Source: VRUE01 sp963699215 (lineage in GTDB: Bacteria; Actinomycetota; Thermoleophilia; Solirubrobacterales; 70-9). Taken from it: DNA of 64,000 nt. Below the pieces are notes generated by a model that saw only the letters and a list, made by a program, of their open reading frames with translations, was not told the DNA's origin and did not search any database. Position numbers and translations under genes: made by a program. This document shows, one piece after another, positions 1 through 7,232 of the stretch. The stretch spans positions 682,001 through 746,000 of the forward strand of contig OY969422.1 in NCBI GenBank assembly GCA_963699215.1, given 5' to 3'. The first letter of the stretch is position 1. The number at the start of each line of letters is the position of its first letter.

Positions 1-711
1 TCCGAAATAGACTCCAGCAAATTTGCCGCCGATGTCTGCATTCAGCAGCGGCCATCCTTCCACGGCGGAGCCGTACTCAGTGACACTGTGACAGCCCCGT
101 GAGGTGTAGAGATGATCGTTGGATGGGTCGACCCCCAATCCTGACGCAGCAGCGCACTGTCCGCTGCCGTCATAGACGAGAGTCGCCGAGCCGAAATCGG
201 TCGTCGGCGTCGGCGGGAAGGAGTCGGGTTCGTAGACGGCGACACCGAAGCCTTTGAGCTGGTTGACATAGAGGTTGCCTTCGGAATCGACCGCGAGGCC
301 GCAGGGGTTATTTTCGTTCTCGATCTCGGTGATGTATTTGCCCTCCGGGTCGAAGATGTCGATCCGCCCTTCGGTCCCGTTGCCGGTGAGGCCGAAGTCG
401 GGGCTGGCGACGTAGATGTAGCCGTGGCGGTCCGTCGTTACCCCGCAGGGGCGCTCGAAGGCTTTCGGCGGGTGATCGACGCCGGCGACGCCTGGGCAAA
501 GGCCGGGGTCGGGGATTTCGTCGAGAGCGTTGGTGGCGCAATCGCCGCGCAGCGTCAGCGCCGGATCGAGGATGTGCTGCTCGACCGCCTGGGCCGGGGC
601 GGCCGCGAAGGCAAGCGCGAGCAGGGCGCCGAGCGCGAGCAGGCTCGCGAGTCTGCGAGCGCCTCGTGAGGAGGTGTGCTCTGCGGCTGCGATGTCGGCG
701 GCCTTTTTCAC
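1..711 (-). CDS. Secreted NHL/beta-propeller-type protein (3' end outside window)
   Basis: The minus-strand frame is open from a GTG at 709-711 to the window edge, so the C-terminus is missing and 237 codons are visible. An AAGGAG lies 9 nt before the GTG. The N-terminus is a signal peptide: basic start, then a long Ala/Leu stretch ending near APAQA (about residues 20-45). The rest repeats a motif of the type PCGVTTDRHGYIYVAS and NPCGLAVDSEGNLYVN, the G-x-A-V-D-xx-G-N-x-Y-V-x pattern of NHL/SMP-30-like propeller blades. It is probably exported and may bind or display something at the surface; no catalytic residues are evident. It lies 105 bp downstream of the collagen-like gene on the same strand, separated by a strong hairpin. 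Confidence 0.75.
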   Translation of the reverse strand, partial: MKKAADIAAAEHTSSRGARRLASLLALGALLALAFAAAPAQAVEQHILDPALTLRGDCATNALDEIPDPGLCPGVAGVDHPPKAFERPCGVTTDRHGYIYVASPDFGLTGNGTEGRIDIFDPEGKYITEIENENNPCGLAVDSEGNLYVNQLKGFGVAVYEPDSFPPTPTTDFGSATLVYDGSGQCAAASGLGVDPSNDHLYTSRGCHSVTEYGSAVEGWPLLNADIGGKFAGVYFG

Positions 712-774
712 AGTACCTGTCTCCTTGTGGTGATGGTTAAGTGAAGTAATCCTTGGGTGAATCGAACGTCATGG

Positions 775-808
775 TGCGACGACCGAGCCTCCCCACTCGG
801 TCGTCGCA
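775..808 (-). terminator. Hairpin terminator behind the collagen-like gene
   Basis: Perfect 13-bp arms, TGCGACGACCGAG and CTCGGTCGTCGCA, enclose an 8-nt loop. It starts 9 bp after the stop codon of the 817-1617 gene and lies before the next minus-strand gene. There is no T-tract, so this could be a Rho-independent-like stop or a processing/stability hairpin. Confidence 0.6.
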
Positions 809-816
809 CATTCCGC

Positions 817-1617
817 TTACTGTGCGGTCACCGCCCAGGTTCCGGCGGAGATGCAGAAGCCTTCGCAGCCAGTCACCAATACGGTCCCAGTCGGGGCGGC
901 GCCTTCCACCGGCGTGAACACGAAGTTCACCGTTGGGTCGTAGAATTTGGTCATTGGCCCCCCGACCAGCGCCGCTCCGTAGACGCAGAGGTAGCCCGGG
1001 TCGGCCTGCGGAACGTCGTTTTCGTCCAGGCCGGGGCAGCCTTCCGCAGATTCGCCGGTGACCGCGACCGGTTCGGGCCCGCCGGCGGCTGGATCGACCG
1101 GCAGGGTGAAGGAGATCTGCTCGTAGTTCGAGGTGTTGGACGCACCGTTGATCGCCCACGTGCCGGTCTCCGTCTCGCCGGAGGGCAGGGTGCCGCCGAG
1201 GGTCCAAGGCGAGCCGTCTTCGCCGTCTTCGCCTTTTTTGCCGTTGCAGGCTTTGCCTTTGGTCACGCCGCCGACTTTGAATCTGGTGCCGCCTTCTGAG
1301 CATTCGCCGACGCTTGCGGCTTCGGCTTCGACGCTTTTGCCGTCGGTGCCGTCCGTGCCATCGGCTCCGTTCGAGCCGTTGGAGCCAGCGGCGCCGGTGT
1401 CGCCCTTGGCGCCGGCGGGGCCCTGCGGACCCGCGGGGCCGGTGTCGCCCTTGGGGCCCTTCGGGCCTCTCGGGCCTTTTTTGGCTTTCGCCGAAGCGGT
1501 GGCGTTGCCGCCGCCGTTGTCGCTGGCGGCGTAAGCGCCGCCGAGCATGGCGAAGACCAGGGCGATCACCGAGATCGCGCCCGGGATGCCGAAGCGGTTG
1601 CGTAGTGGCTGGAGCAT
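817..1617 (-). CDS. Secreted collagen-like (Gly-X-Y) repeat protein
   Basis: 266 residues from the ATG at 1615-1617, chosen because AGGAGGAGAG lies just upstream; the frame stays open further 5' but that sequence looks like leader. Residues about 10-31 form a signal peptide ending AYAAS. Residues about 48-93 are an unbroken run of Gly-X-Y triplets (GPRGPKGPKGDTGPAG and onward to GTDGTDGK), followed by a second short KGEDGEDGSP patch and a beta-rich C-terminal domain of about 130 residues with several Cys. Bacterial collagen-like proteins form triple helices at the surface. The N-terminus resembles those of the three repeat proteins at 30.3, 33.9 and 62.6 kb, suggesting a common export and assembly theme. 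The specific role is unknown. Confidence 0.8.
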   Translation of the reverse strand: MLQPLRNRFGIPGAISVIALVFAMLGGAYAASDNGGGNATASAKAKKGPRGPKGPKGDTGPAGPQGPAGAKGDTGAAGSNGSNGADGTDGTDGKSVEAEAASVGECSEGGTRFKVGGVTKGKACNGKKGEDGEDGSPWTLGGTLPSGETETGTWAINGASNTSNYEQISFTLPVDPAAGGPEPVAVTGESAEGCPGLDENDVPQADPGYLCVYGAALVGGPMTKFYDPTVNFVFTPVEGAAPTGTVLVTGCEGFCISAGTWAVTAQ

Positions 1618-2003
1618 CGTTATCTCTCTCCTCCTGTAGTGCCCGCCGGCGATCCCGCCGGTCGGATTGACGGGAACTGCTCGGTGAGGCCGGCGCGAGC
1701 GTCGACCTCGGCGGGTGCTGCGAGAGAAAGTGGTGCTTGCGGCGTACTCACCTACTGCGTTCCTCCTTCGCCGCTCCCCTTTTTCCGCTATCCGCCTTCC
1801 GGACGGACCCCTGGCCGGGGATCGGCTCGTTTCCCTGTAGTCCCTCGCCTCCGCAGACCTGGCCATCCGGGTGGACATCCATGTTTACGGAGACTGGCGC
1901 CATTTAGACACATGCTTGTCTGAAAGTCAAGCGGCAGCCAGATTTTCCCTGCAAAACAGGGCATTACCGACCGGACAAATACGTTTACCGACTGGAGCTG
2001 CGG
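1618..2003 (-). promoter_or_regulatory. Promoter and ~280-nt leader of the collagen-like gene
   Basis: This 386-bp gap has no convincing gene. On the minus strand a good promoter is visible: TTGACT at 1930-1925, exactly 17 bp, then CTAAAT at 1907-1902, with a dyad AGACA/TGTCT (1906-1921) between the boxes. Transcription would start near 1895, leaving a 5' leader of about 280 nt. A CCGGCG/CGCCGG hairpin (1646-1661) sits just upstream of the AGGAGGAG ribosome site. The leader looks structured, but I could not match it to a known riboswitch family. Confidence 0.5.
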
Positions 2004-2438
2004 TTAGAACGCGCCGCTGGTGCCGGCGGCGCGCAGGCCGAGGAAGAGGATCACGCCGCAGCTGACGGCCATGATCCCCATCTCGCGGCGGACTATGGCG
2101 AGGGCCAGGGACTGCTGTTCGCCCTGCGGAAGCGACTCGAAGTCGAGGTCGCCGAGCTCGCGCTGGGCGGCGCCGGCGCGGGCGCCCTCGGCGAGGAAGG
2201 AGACGACGAGGGGCAGGACCCCGTAGAGGTAGTGGATCTCGTCCGCCGGTTCGTGGCCGGTGAGGAGCAGGAGGCCGCCGAGCAGTGCCTGCAGGAAGAC
2301 TGCCCCCTGCGCCGCCCGCAGCAGGTACCAGAAGGGGACGGAGGAGCGGTCGCGGAGCCAGGCGGCGCCGCCGAAGGCGAAGGCCGCCAGGTTGAGCGCG
2401 ATCAGCGCGCAGCCGACGACGAGGTGGATCGCCACCAT
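2004..2438 (-). CDS. Small four-helix membrane protein, function unknown
   Basis: 144 residues from the ATG at 2436-2438. This start is preferred to longer in-frame versions because it begins directly with a hydrophobic helix (MVAIHLVVGCALIAL). Four hydrophobic segments are seen at about residues 2-22, 40-62, 72-92 and 120-140, with a charged loop containing a run of Glu/Asp/Gln near 100-115. It is divergent from nuoA with about 155 bp between them, so it could be coregulated with complex I, but nothing in it identifies a function. Confidence 0.6.
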   Translation of the reverse strand: MVAIHLVVGCALIALNLAAFAFGGAAWLRDRSSVPFWYLLRAAQGAVFLQALLGGLLLLTGHEPADEIHYLYGVLPLVVSFLAEGARAGAAQRELGDLDFESLPQGEQQSLALAIVRREMGIMAVSCGVILFLGLRAAGTSGAF

Positions 2439-2593
2439 CTCTAAATCCGCCTGAAGGGGTCGGGATTCGGCTTGCTGATGCGGAAAATCACTATGTAGCA
2501 AGTTGTCACAAGGTGGGTGTATAACAGCGAGTGCAGGCGACGACGGCGCGGCGCGGGGAGCGCCGCCGGGACGGCCGCCGCATATCCACCCCA
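2439..2593. promoter_or_regulatory. Divergent promoter region before nuoA
   Basis: An AT-richer 155-bp spacer must hold the nuo operon promoter and that of the divergent membrane-protein gene. Candidate boxes such as TATAAC (2520-2525) and TTGTCA (2503-2508) are only 11 bp apart, so no standard promoter can be assigned with confidence. Confidence 0.3.
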
Positions 2594-2971
2594 ATGCTGA
2601 AGAGCTACCTCCCGATACTCGTCTTCGCCCTGCTCGGCCTCGGCGTCGGCAGCGCCTTCGTCATGCTCAACCACCTGATCGGCCCGAAGCGGCCGCGGGT
2701 GCCGACCGCGGCGAGCCGCCGCCAGGGCGAGCCGTACGAGTCCGGCATCCCGGTCCGCCCCTCGGGTGGGATGCGCTTCGGCGTGACCTTCTACCTGATC
2801 GCGATGCTCTTCATCCTCTTCGACATCGAGGTCGTCTTCCTCTACCCGATCGGGGTGATCCTCGAGGACGCCGACAGTCTCTTCGTCCTCGGCGAGCTGG
2901 TCGTCTTCGTCGTCCTCCTCCTCATCGCCTTCGTCTACGTCTGGCGCAAAGGGGCGCTGGATTGGAGGTAG
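2594..2971 (+). CDS. nuoA: NADH-quinone oxidoreductase subunit A
   Basis: 125 residues, the usual length for NuoA, with three transmembrane helices (about residues 6-27, 58-80 and 88-110). The signature FYLIAMLFILFDIEVVFLYP matches the NuoA/ND3 core helix whose acidic pair lies near the quinone channel. It is a membrane-arm subunit of proton-pumping complex I. The ATG at 2594 starts the conserved domain; an open extension upstream is Arg-rich and probably not translated. It is first of the operon, and its TAG is embedded in the GGAGG serving nuoB. Confidence 0.93.
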   Translation: MLKSYLPILVFALLGLGVGSAFVMLNHLIGPKRPRVPTAASRRQGEPYESGIPVRPSGGMRFGVTFYLIAMLFILFDIEVVFLYPIGVILEDADSLFVLGELVVFVVLLLIAFVYVWRKGALDWR

Positions 2972-2982
2972 AGCGACAGACG

Positions 2983-3630
2983 ATGCGCGGCAAGCAGCTG
3001 CGCGCCCGCGACATGCTGCGCGGCGACCTCGAGGGCGAGGAGCTGGAGCGCTACGTCGAGGAAAAAGTCGTGATGACCAACTTCGACAAGCTGCTCGGCT
3101 GGGCGCGGGCCAACTCGATGTTCCCGCTCACCTTCGGCCTCGCCTGCTGCGCGATCGAGGCGCCGATCTCGCTGGTCACCGCCCGCTACGACATCGCCCG
3201 CTTCGGCGCCGAGGCGCTGCGGGCCTCGCCGCGCCAGGCGGACATGATCATCCTCTCGGGCCGGGTCTCGATCAAGATGGCGCCGGTCGTCCGCCGTCTC
3301 TACGACCAGATGCTGGAGCCGAAATGGGCGATCTCGATGGGCGCCTGCTCCTCCAGCGGCGGCATGTTCTCCAACTACGCCGTGGTCCAGGGGGCGGACA
3401 AGTTCATGCCGATCGACCTCCACATCCCCGGCTGCCCGCCGCGCCCCGAGGCGGTGCTCTACGGCTTCACCAAACTGCAGCGCAAGATCATGGGCAACCC
3501 CGACCAGGGCTGGCGCCAGCGCTACAACGCTGCCGGCACCGAGGAGTGGGCGCGCGGCGGCCCCCGCAGCGAACCGAGCCCCGAGGCCGCCGAGGCCTAC
3601 GAGGAGGCGCGGGGGCTGATCCGTGCCTGA
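2983..3630 (+). CDS. nuoB: NADH-quinone oxidoreductase subunit B
   Basis: 215 residues. The ATG at 2983 follows GGAGGTAG, which overlaps the nuoA stop. The four Cys that bind the terminal [4Fe-4S] cluster N2 are present: the CC pair at residues 55-56 (GLACCAIEAP), Cys122 (MGACSSSGG) and Cys151 (PGCPPRPE). N2 passes electrons to menaquinone or ubiquinone at the junction of NuoB and NuoD. The C-terminal 35 residues after the conserved core are Glu/Pro-rich. The end overlaps the nuoC start by 8 bp, implying translational coupling. Confidence 0.95.
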   Translation: MRGKQLRARDMLRGDLEGEELERYVEEKVVMTNFDKLLGWARANSMFPLTFGLACCAIEAPISLVTARYDIARFGAEALRASPRQADMIILSGRVSIKMAPVVRRLYDQMLEPKWAISMGACSSSGGMFSNYAVVQGADKFMPIDLHIPGCPPRPEAVLYGFTKLQRKIMGNPDQGWRQRYNAAGTEEWARGGPRSEPSPEAAEAYEEARGLIRA

Positions 3631-4141
3631 CGCCCCCGGACTGGAGCTGATCCGGGGCGAGATCGAACAGGACCACCCCGGCGCCGTGCTCGACACCAGC
3701 TTCGACCGCGGCCAGCCCGCGCTGGTCGTCGATCCGGCCCAGATCCTCGCCGTGCTCGCCTGGCTGCGCGACGCGCCGGGCCAGGGCTACCGCTTCCTCT
3801 CCAGCCTGCACGCCGCCGACTACCTGCCGGCCGAGCCTCGCTTCGCGGTCCACTACGAGCTGCTGAACCGCGATCGGGTCGAGCGTTTGCGGGTGAAGGC
3901 GCTGCTGGCCGATCCCGGCGCCGACGTGCTGCCCGAGATCGACTCCTGCGTGGAGCTTTTCCCGACGGCCGAGTTCCAGGAGCGGGAGACGTACGACTTC
4001 TTCGGGATCTTCTTCAAGGGGCATCCCGACCTGACCCGCATCCTGCTGCCCGAGGACTACGTCGGCTGGCCCCAGCGCCGCGACTTCCCGATCGGCGGCG
4101 AGCCGGTGACCTTCACCTACAACGAGCGCAACTATGGCTGA
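3623..4141 (+). CDS. nuoC: NADH-quinone oxidoreductase subunit C
   Basis: 172 residues starting at GTG 3623, overlapping the nuoB stop. The C-terminal block with ERETYDFFGIFFKGHPDL followed by RILLPEDYVGWPQRRDFP is the 30-kDa subunit signature. NuoC is a peripheral-arm scaffold holding NuoB and NuoD around cluster N2; it carries no cofactor. Here nuoC and nuoD are separate genes, unlike the E. coli fusion, and overlap by 8 bp. Confidence 0.94.
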   Translation: MPDAPGLELIRGEIEQDHPGAVLDTSFDRGQPALVVDPAQILAVLAWLRDAPGQGYRFLSSLHAADYLPAEPRFAVHYELLNRDRVERLRVKALLADPGADVLPEIDSCVELFPTAEFQERETYDFFGIFFKGHPDLTRILLPEDYVGWPQRRDFPIGGEPVTFTYNERNYG

Positions 4142-5318
4142 GGCGCAGCTCGACACCGAGGTGATGACGATCAACATCGGGCCGCACCACCCGGCCACGC
4201 ACGGGGTGTTGCGGCTCGTCGTCGACCTCGAAGGCGAGGTCGTGCGCGACCTGCGGCCGGTGATCGGCTATGTCCACACGGGGATCGAAAAGTCCTGTGA
4301 GGACAAGAGCTACTGGAAGGTCATCCCCTTCGTCGAGCGGATGGACTACGTCTCCTACTTCTTCCAGATGGAGGCCTTCTGCGGCGCGGTCGAGCGCCTG
4401 GTCGGACTGGAGATCCCGCCGCGGGCCAAGTACCTGCGGATGATCTTCCTCGAGCTCAACCGCATCCACTCGCACCTGGTCTGGCTGGGGACGACGGCGC
4501 TCGACCTCGGCGCGATCTCGATGCTCTGGTACTGCTTCCGCGAGCGCGACAAGATCCTCGACCTCTTCGAAATGGCGACCGGGCAGCGGATGCACACTCG
4601 CTACTTCCAGGTCGGCGGCGTGATCGAGGACATCCCGCGCGGCTTCGAGGCGAAGCTGCGCGAGTTCGTCGCCGAGATGCCTGTGCGGGTGGAGCAGTAC
4701 CAGGCGCTGCTCGACCGCAACGAGGTCTTCCTCTCGCGGACCAAGGGCATCGGGATCGTGCCGCGCGAGCGGCTGCTGGAGCTGGGCGTGACCGGACCGC
4801 TGCTGCGCGCCGCCGGCGAGCCCTGGGACCTGCGCAAGGCCTTCGACTACCTCGCCTACCCGGAGATGGACTTCAAGATCCCGGTCGGCACGGTCGGCGA
4901 CAACTACGACCGCTACCGGGTGCGGGTGGCGGAGATGGTCGAGTCGGTGCGGATCGTCGAGCAGGCGCTCGACGCGCTGCCCGAGGGCCCCTTCATCGCC
5001 GACGACCGCAAGTACGTGCTGCCGCCGCGCTCCGAGCTCTCGACCTCGATGGAGTCGCTGATCCACCACTTCAAGCTCGTCACCGAGGGCTACCGGGTCG
5101 AGGCGGGCGAGGTCTACTACGCGATCGAGTCGCCGCGCGGCGAGCTCGGCTGCTTCGTCCTCGCCGACGGCTCCTCGAAGCCGGCCCGGGTCCACTTCCG
5201 CGACCCCTCCTTCGTCAACCTGCAGGCCTTCAGCGACATGTCGATCGACAGCTACGTCGCCGACATGATCTGCAGCCTCGGCATGCTCGACCCGATCCTG
5301 GGGGGGGTCGATCGGTGA
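4134..5318 (+). CDS. nuoD: NADH-quinone oxidoreductase subunit D
   Basis: 394 residues, typical for the 49-kDa subunit. It starts at ATG 4134 inside the end of nuoC. Conserved blocks are INIGPHHPATHGVLRL near residues 13-28, the helix containing NRIHSHLVWLG, RDPSFVNLQ and the C-terminal DPILGGVDR. NuoD forms the quinone-binding pocket with NuoB. The gene is intact and is the last one before the frameshift-rich stretch. Its TGA overlaps the GTG of nuoE as GTGA. Confidence 0.95.
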   Translation: MAEAQLDTEVMTINIGPHHPATHGVLRLVVDLEGEVVRDLRPVIGYVHTGIEKSCEDKSYWKVIPFVERMDYVSYFFQMEAFCGAVERLVGLEIPPRAKYLRMIFLELNRIHSHLVWLGTTALDLGAISMLWYCFRERDKILDLFEMATGQRMHTRYFQVGGVIEDIPRGFEAKLREFVAEMPVRVEQYQALLDRNEVFLSRTKGIGIVPRERLLELGVTGPLLRAAGEPWDLRKAFDYLAYPEMDFKIPVGTVGDNYDRYRVRVAEMVESVRIVEQALDALPEGPFIADDRKYVLPPRSELSTSMESLIHHFKLVTEGYRVEAGEVYYAIESPRGELGCFVLADGSSKPARVHFRDPSFVNLQAFSDMSIDSYVADMICSLGMLDPILGGVDR

Positions 5319-5932
5319 GCGAGCTTCCCGTCGATCCCGCGGTGACCGAGGGACGCGTCCCCGACCGTCGCCCGAGGCGATCCCCGAGCTGCACGAGGTC
5401 GATTGCCCGCCCGAGCTGCGCGAGCAGATCGAGACGCTGATGGCCGCTACCCCGACCGGCACTCGGCCTCGATCCCGGCGCTCTGGGCGGTGCAGCGGCT
5501 CTACGGGTGGTGCACGCCGGAGGGGATCCGCCAGGCCGCGGCGGTGATGCGGGTGACGCCCGCCTACCTCGAGTCGGTGGCCACCTTCTACGACCTGCTG
5601 CACACCGAGCCGGTCGGCAGCCACCAGGTCGCGGTCTGCACCAACATCAGCTGCTGGATGCGCGGCGGCGACGAGCTGCTCGACGCCTTCCGCGCGGCAG
5701 CTGACGGCGAGGAGGACCTCTTCGTCACCGGCTTCGAGTGCCTCGGCGCCTGCGACATCGCGCCGATGGCCTCGATCGACGAGCGCTACTTCGGCCCGCT
5801 GGAGACGGCCGAGGCGGCGACGGCGATCGAGCAGCTGCTGGCCGGCGAGGACGTGCTGCCGGCGAAGGCGCTGGAGAAGCGACCGCTGCCGGGTGACGTG
5901 GTGCGGACGGGCGGGAGGCGGCGAATGCCTGA
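5315..5932 (+). CDS. nuoE: NADH-quinone oxidoreductase subunit E (frameshifted in this sequence)
   Basis: The 24-kDa subunit donates a [2Fe-2S] cluster (N1a). Its four Cys are visible in CTNISC and CLGACDIAP, after the helical domain with YGWCTPEGI and VTPAYLESVATFYDLL. GTG 5315 overlaps the nuoD stop. The reading frame is broken near 5361 and again at about 5442, where one C appears missing from a CCC run in the region encoding LMARYPDRHS. A third shift near 5885 is needed to end at TGA 5930-5932, which overlaps the nuoF ATG; otherwise nuoE would run into nuoF without a stop. Everything else is conserved, so sequence error is likelier than a pseudogene. Confidence 0.8.
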
Positions 5933-7232
5933 GACCCGCGTCCTGCTCGAGCACGCCGAGGACCCGGCGCTGCGCACGCTCGTCGGCTACAAGGGCTACG
6001 GCGGCTACGCGACCCTGGAGAAGGCCTACCGCGAGCTGGAGGCCGACGAGATCCTCAAGGAGCTCGAAGACTCGGGCCTGCGCGGCCGCGGCGGCGCCGG
6101 CTTCTCGATGGGCAAAAAGGCCTCCTTCCTGCCGCGCGGCGAGATGGCCAAGTACCTCTGCTGCAACGCCGACGAGTCCGAGCCGGGCGCCTTCAAGGAC
6201 CGCGAGCTGATGCAGCGCAACCCGCACCAGCTGATCGAGGGGATCGCGATCGCCGCGATCGCCGCCGACGCCGGCCACGCCTTCATCTTCATCCGCGGCG
6301 AGTACGACTCGCAGGCCGACATCCTCGACGCCGCGGTCGCCGAGGCCTACGAGGCGGGCTACCTCGGCAAGAACATCCTCGGCACGCCACCGCGACCTCG
6401 AGCTGGTCGTCCACCGCGGCGCCGGCGCCTACATCTGCGGCGAGGAGACGGCGCTGCTCGACGCGCTCGAGGGCAAGCGCGGCAACCCGCGGCTGAAGCC
6501 GCCGTTCCCGGCCGTGCAGGGCCTCTACGGCGGGCCGACCCTGATCAACAACGTCGAGACGCTCTCCAACGTGCCGCGGATCGTCGCCCACGGGGCCGAG
6601 TGGTTCAACGGCTTCGGCACCGAGCAGTCGCCGGGGACCAAGGTCGTCTCGGTCTCCGGCGGCGTGCGCCGGCCGGGCAACTACGAGGTCGAGCTGGGCA
6701 TCCCGACCCGCGAGCTGATCTACGACCTCGCCGGCGGCCCGCTGGAGGGGCATGAGATCAAGGCCTTCTACCCCGGCGGCTCCTCCTCACCGGTGCTCAC
6801 CGCGGAGGAGGGAATGGACCTCCCCTACTCCTTCGAGGCGATGGCCGAGGCGGGCTCGATGCTCGGCTCCGGCTCGATCATCGTCGCCGACGACAGCGTC
6901 TCGATCCCGCACATGGCGCTGCGCACGGCGCGCTTCTACCACCACGAGTCCTGCGGCAAGTGCACCCCCTGCCGCGAGGGCACCAACTGGACGGTGAAGA
7001 TGCTGGAGCGGGTGGTGCGCGGCGAGGCGACGCCGATGGACCTCGACATCATCAGCTCGGTCCAGGAGAACATCATGGGCCACTGCCTCTGCGTGCTCGG
7101 CGACTCGATGGCGATGCCGGTGAGCGCGATGGTGAACAAGTTCCGCGAGGAGTTCGAGGCAGGTGATCGAGGCCGCCGTCCGACCCGACGCGGTCGTGCA
7201 GGCCCGCCGAGACCCTGGGGGCGTCGGCATGA
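5925..7232 (+). CDS. nuoF: NADH-quinone oxidoreductase subunit F (frameshifted)
   Basis: The 51-kDa NADH-oxidising subunit. The ATG at 5925 overlaps the probable nuoE stop. The FMN/NADH site glycine loop GLRGRGGAGFSMGKK, the CCNADESEPG block and the [4Fe-4S] N3 ligands in ESCGKCTPCREGT are all present. The frame breaks near 6388, where the region after NILGT should read RDLELVVHRGAGAY. The 3' end is also ambiguous: it could stop at TGA 7164-7166 or at the TGA overlapping the nuoG ATG (7230-7232), either requiring another shift. Catalytic residues look intact. Confidence 0.82.

Noticed and set aside
1618..1878. N-terminal extension of the collagen-like protein to an ATG at 1878
   Set aside because: The extension is Arg/Ser-rich and would put the signal peptide deep inside the protein; the strong AGGAGGAG site supports ATG 1617.
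1938..1965. CCCTG/CAGGG hairpin as terminator of the 2004-2438 gene
   Set aside because: Only 5 bp and followed by A residues, not T, in the direction of that gene.
4113..6278. Minus-strand open frame of about 720 codons under nuoD-nuoF
   Set aside because: Antisense to conserved complex I genes and made of repetitive His/Arg/Asp text; no independent support.
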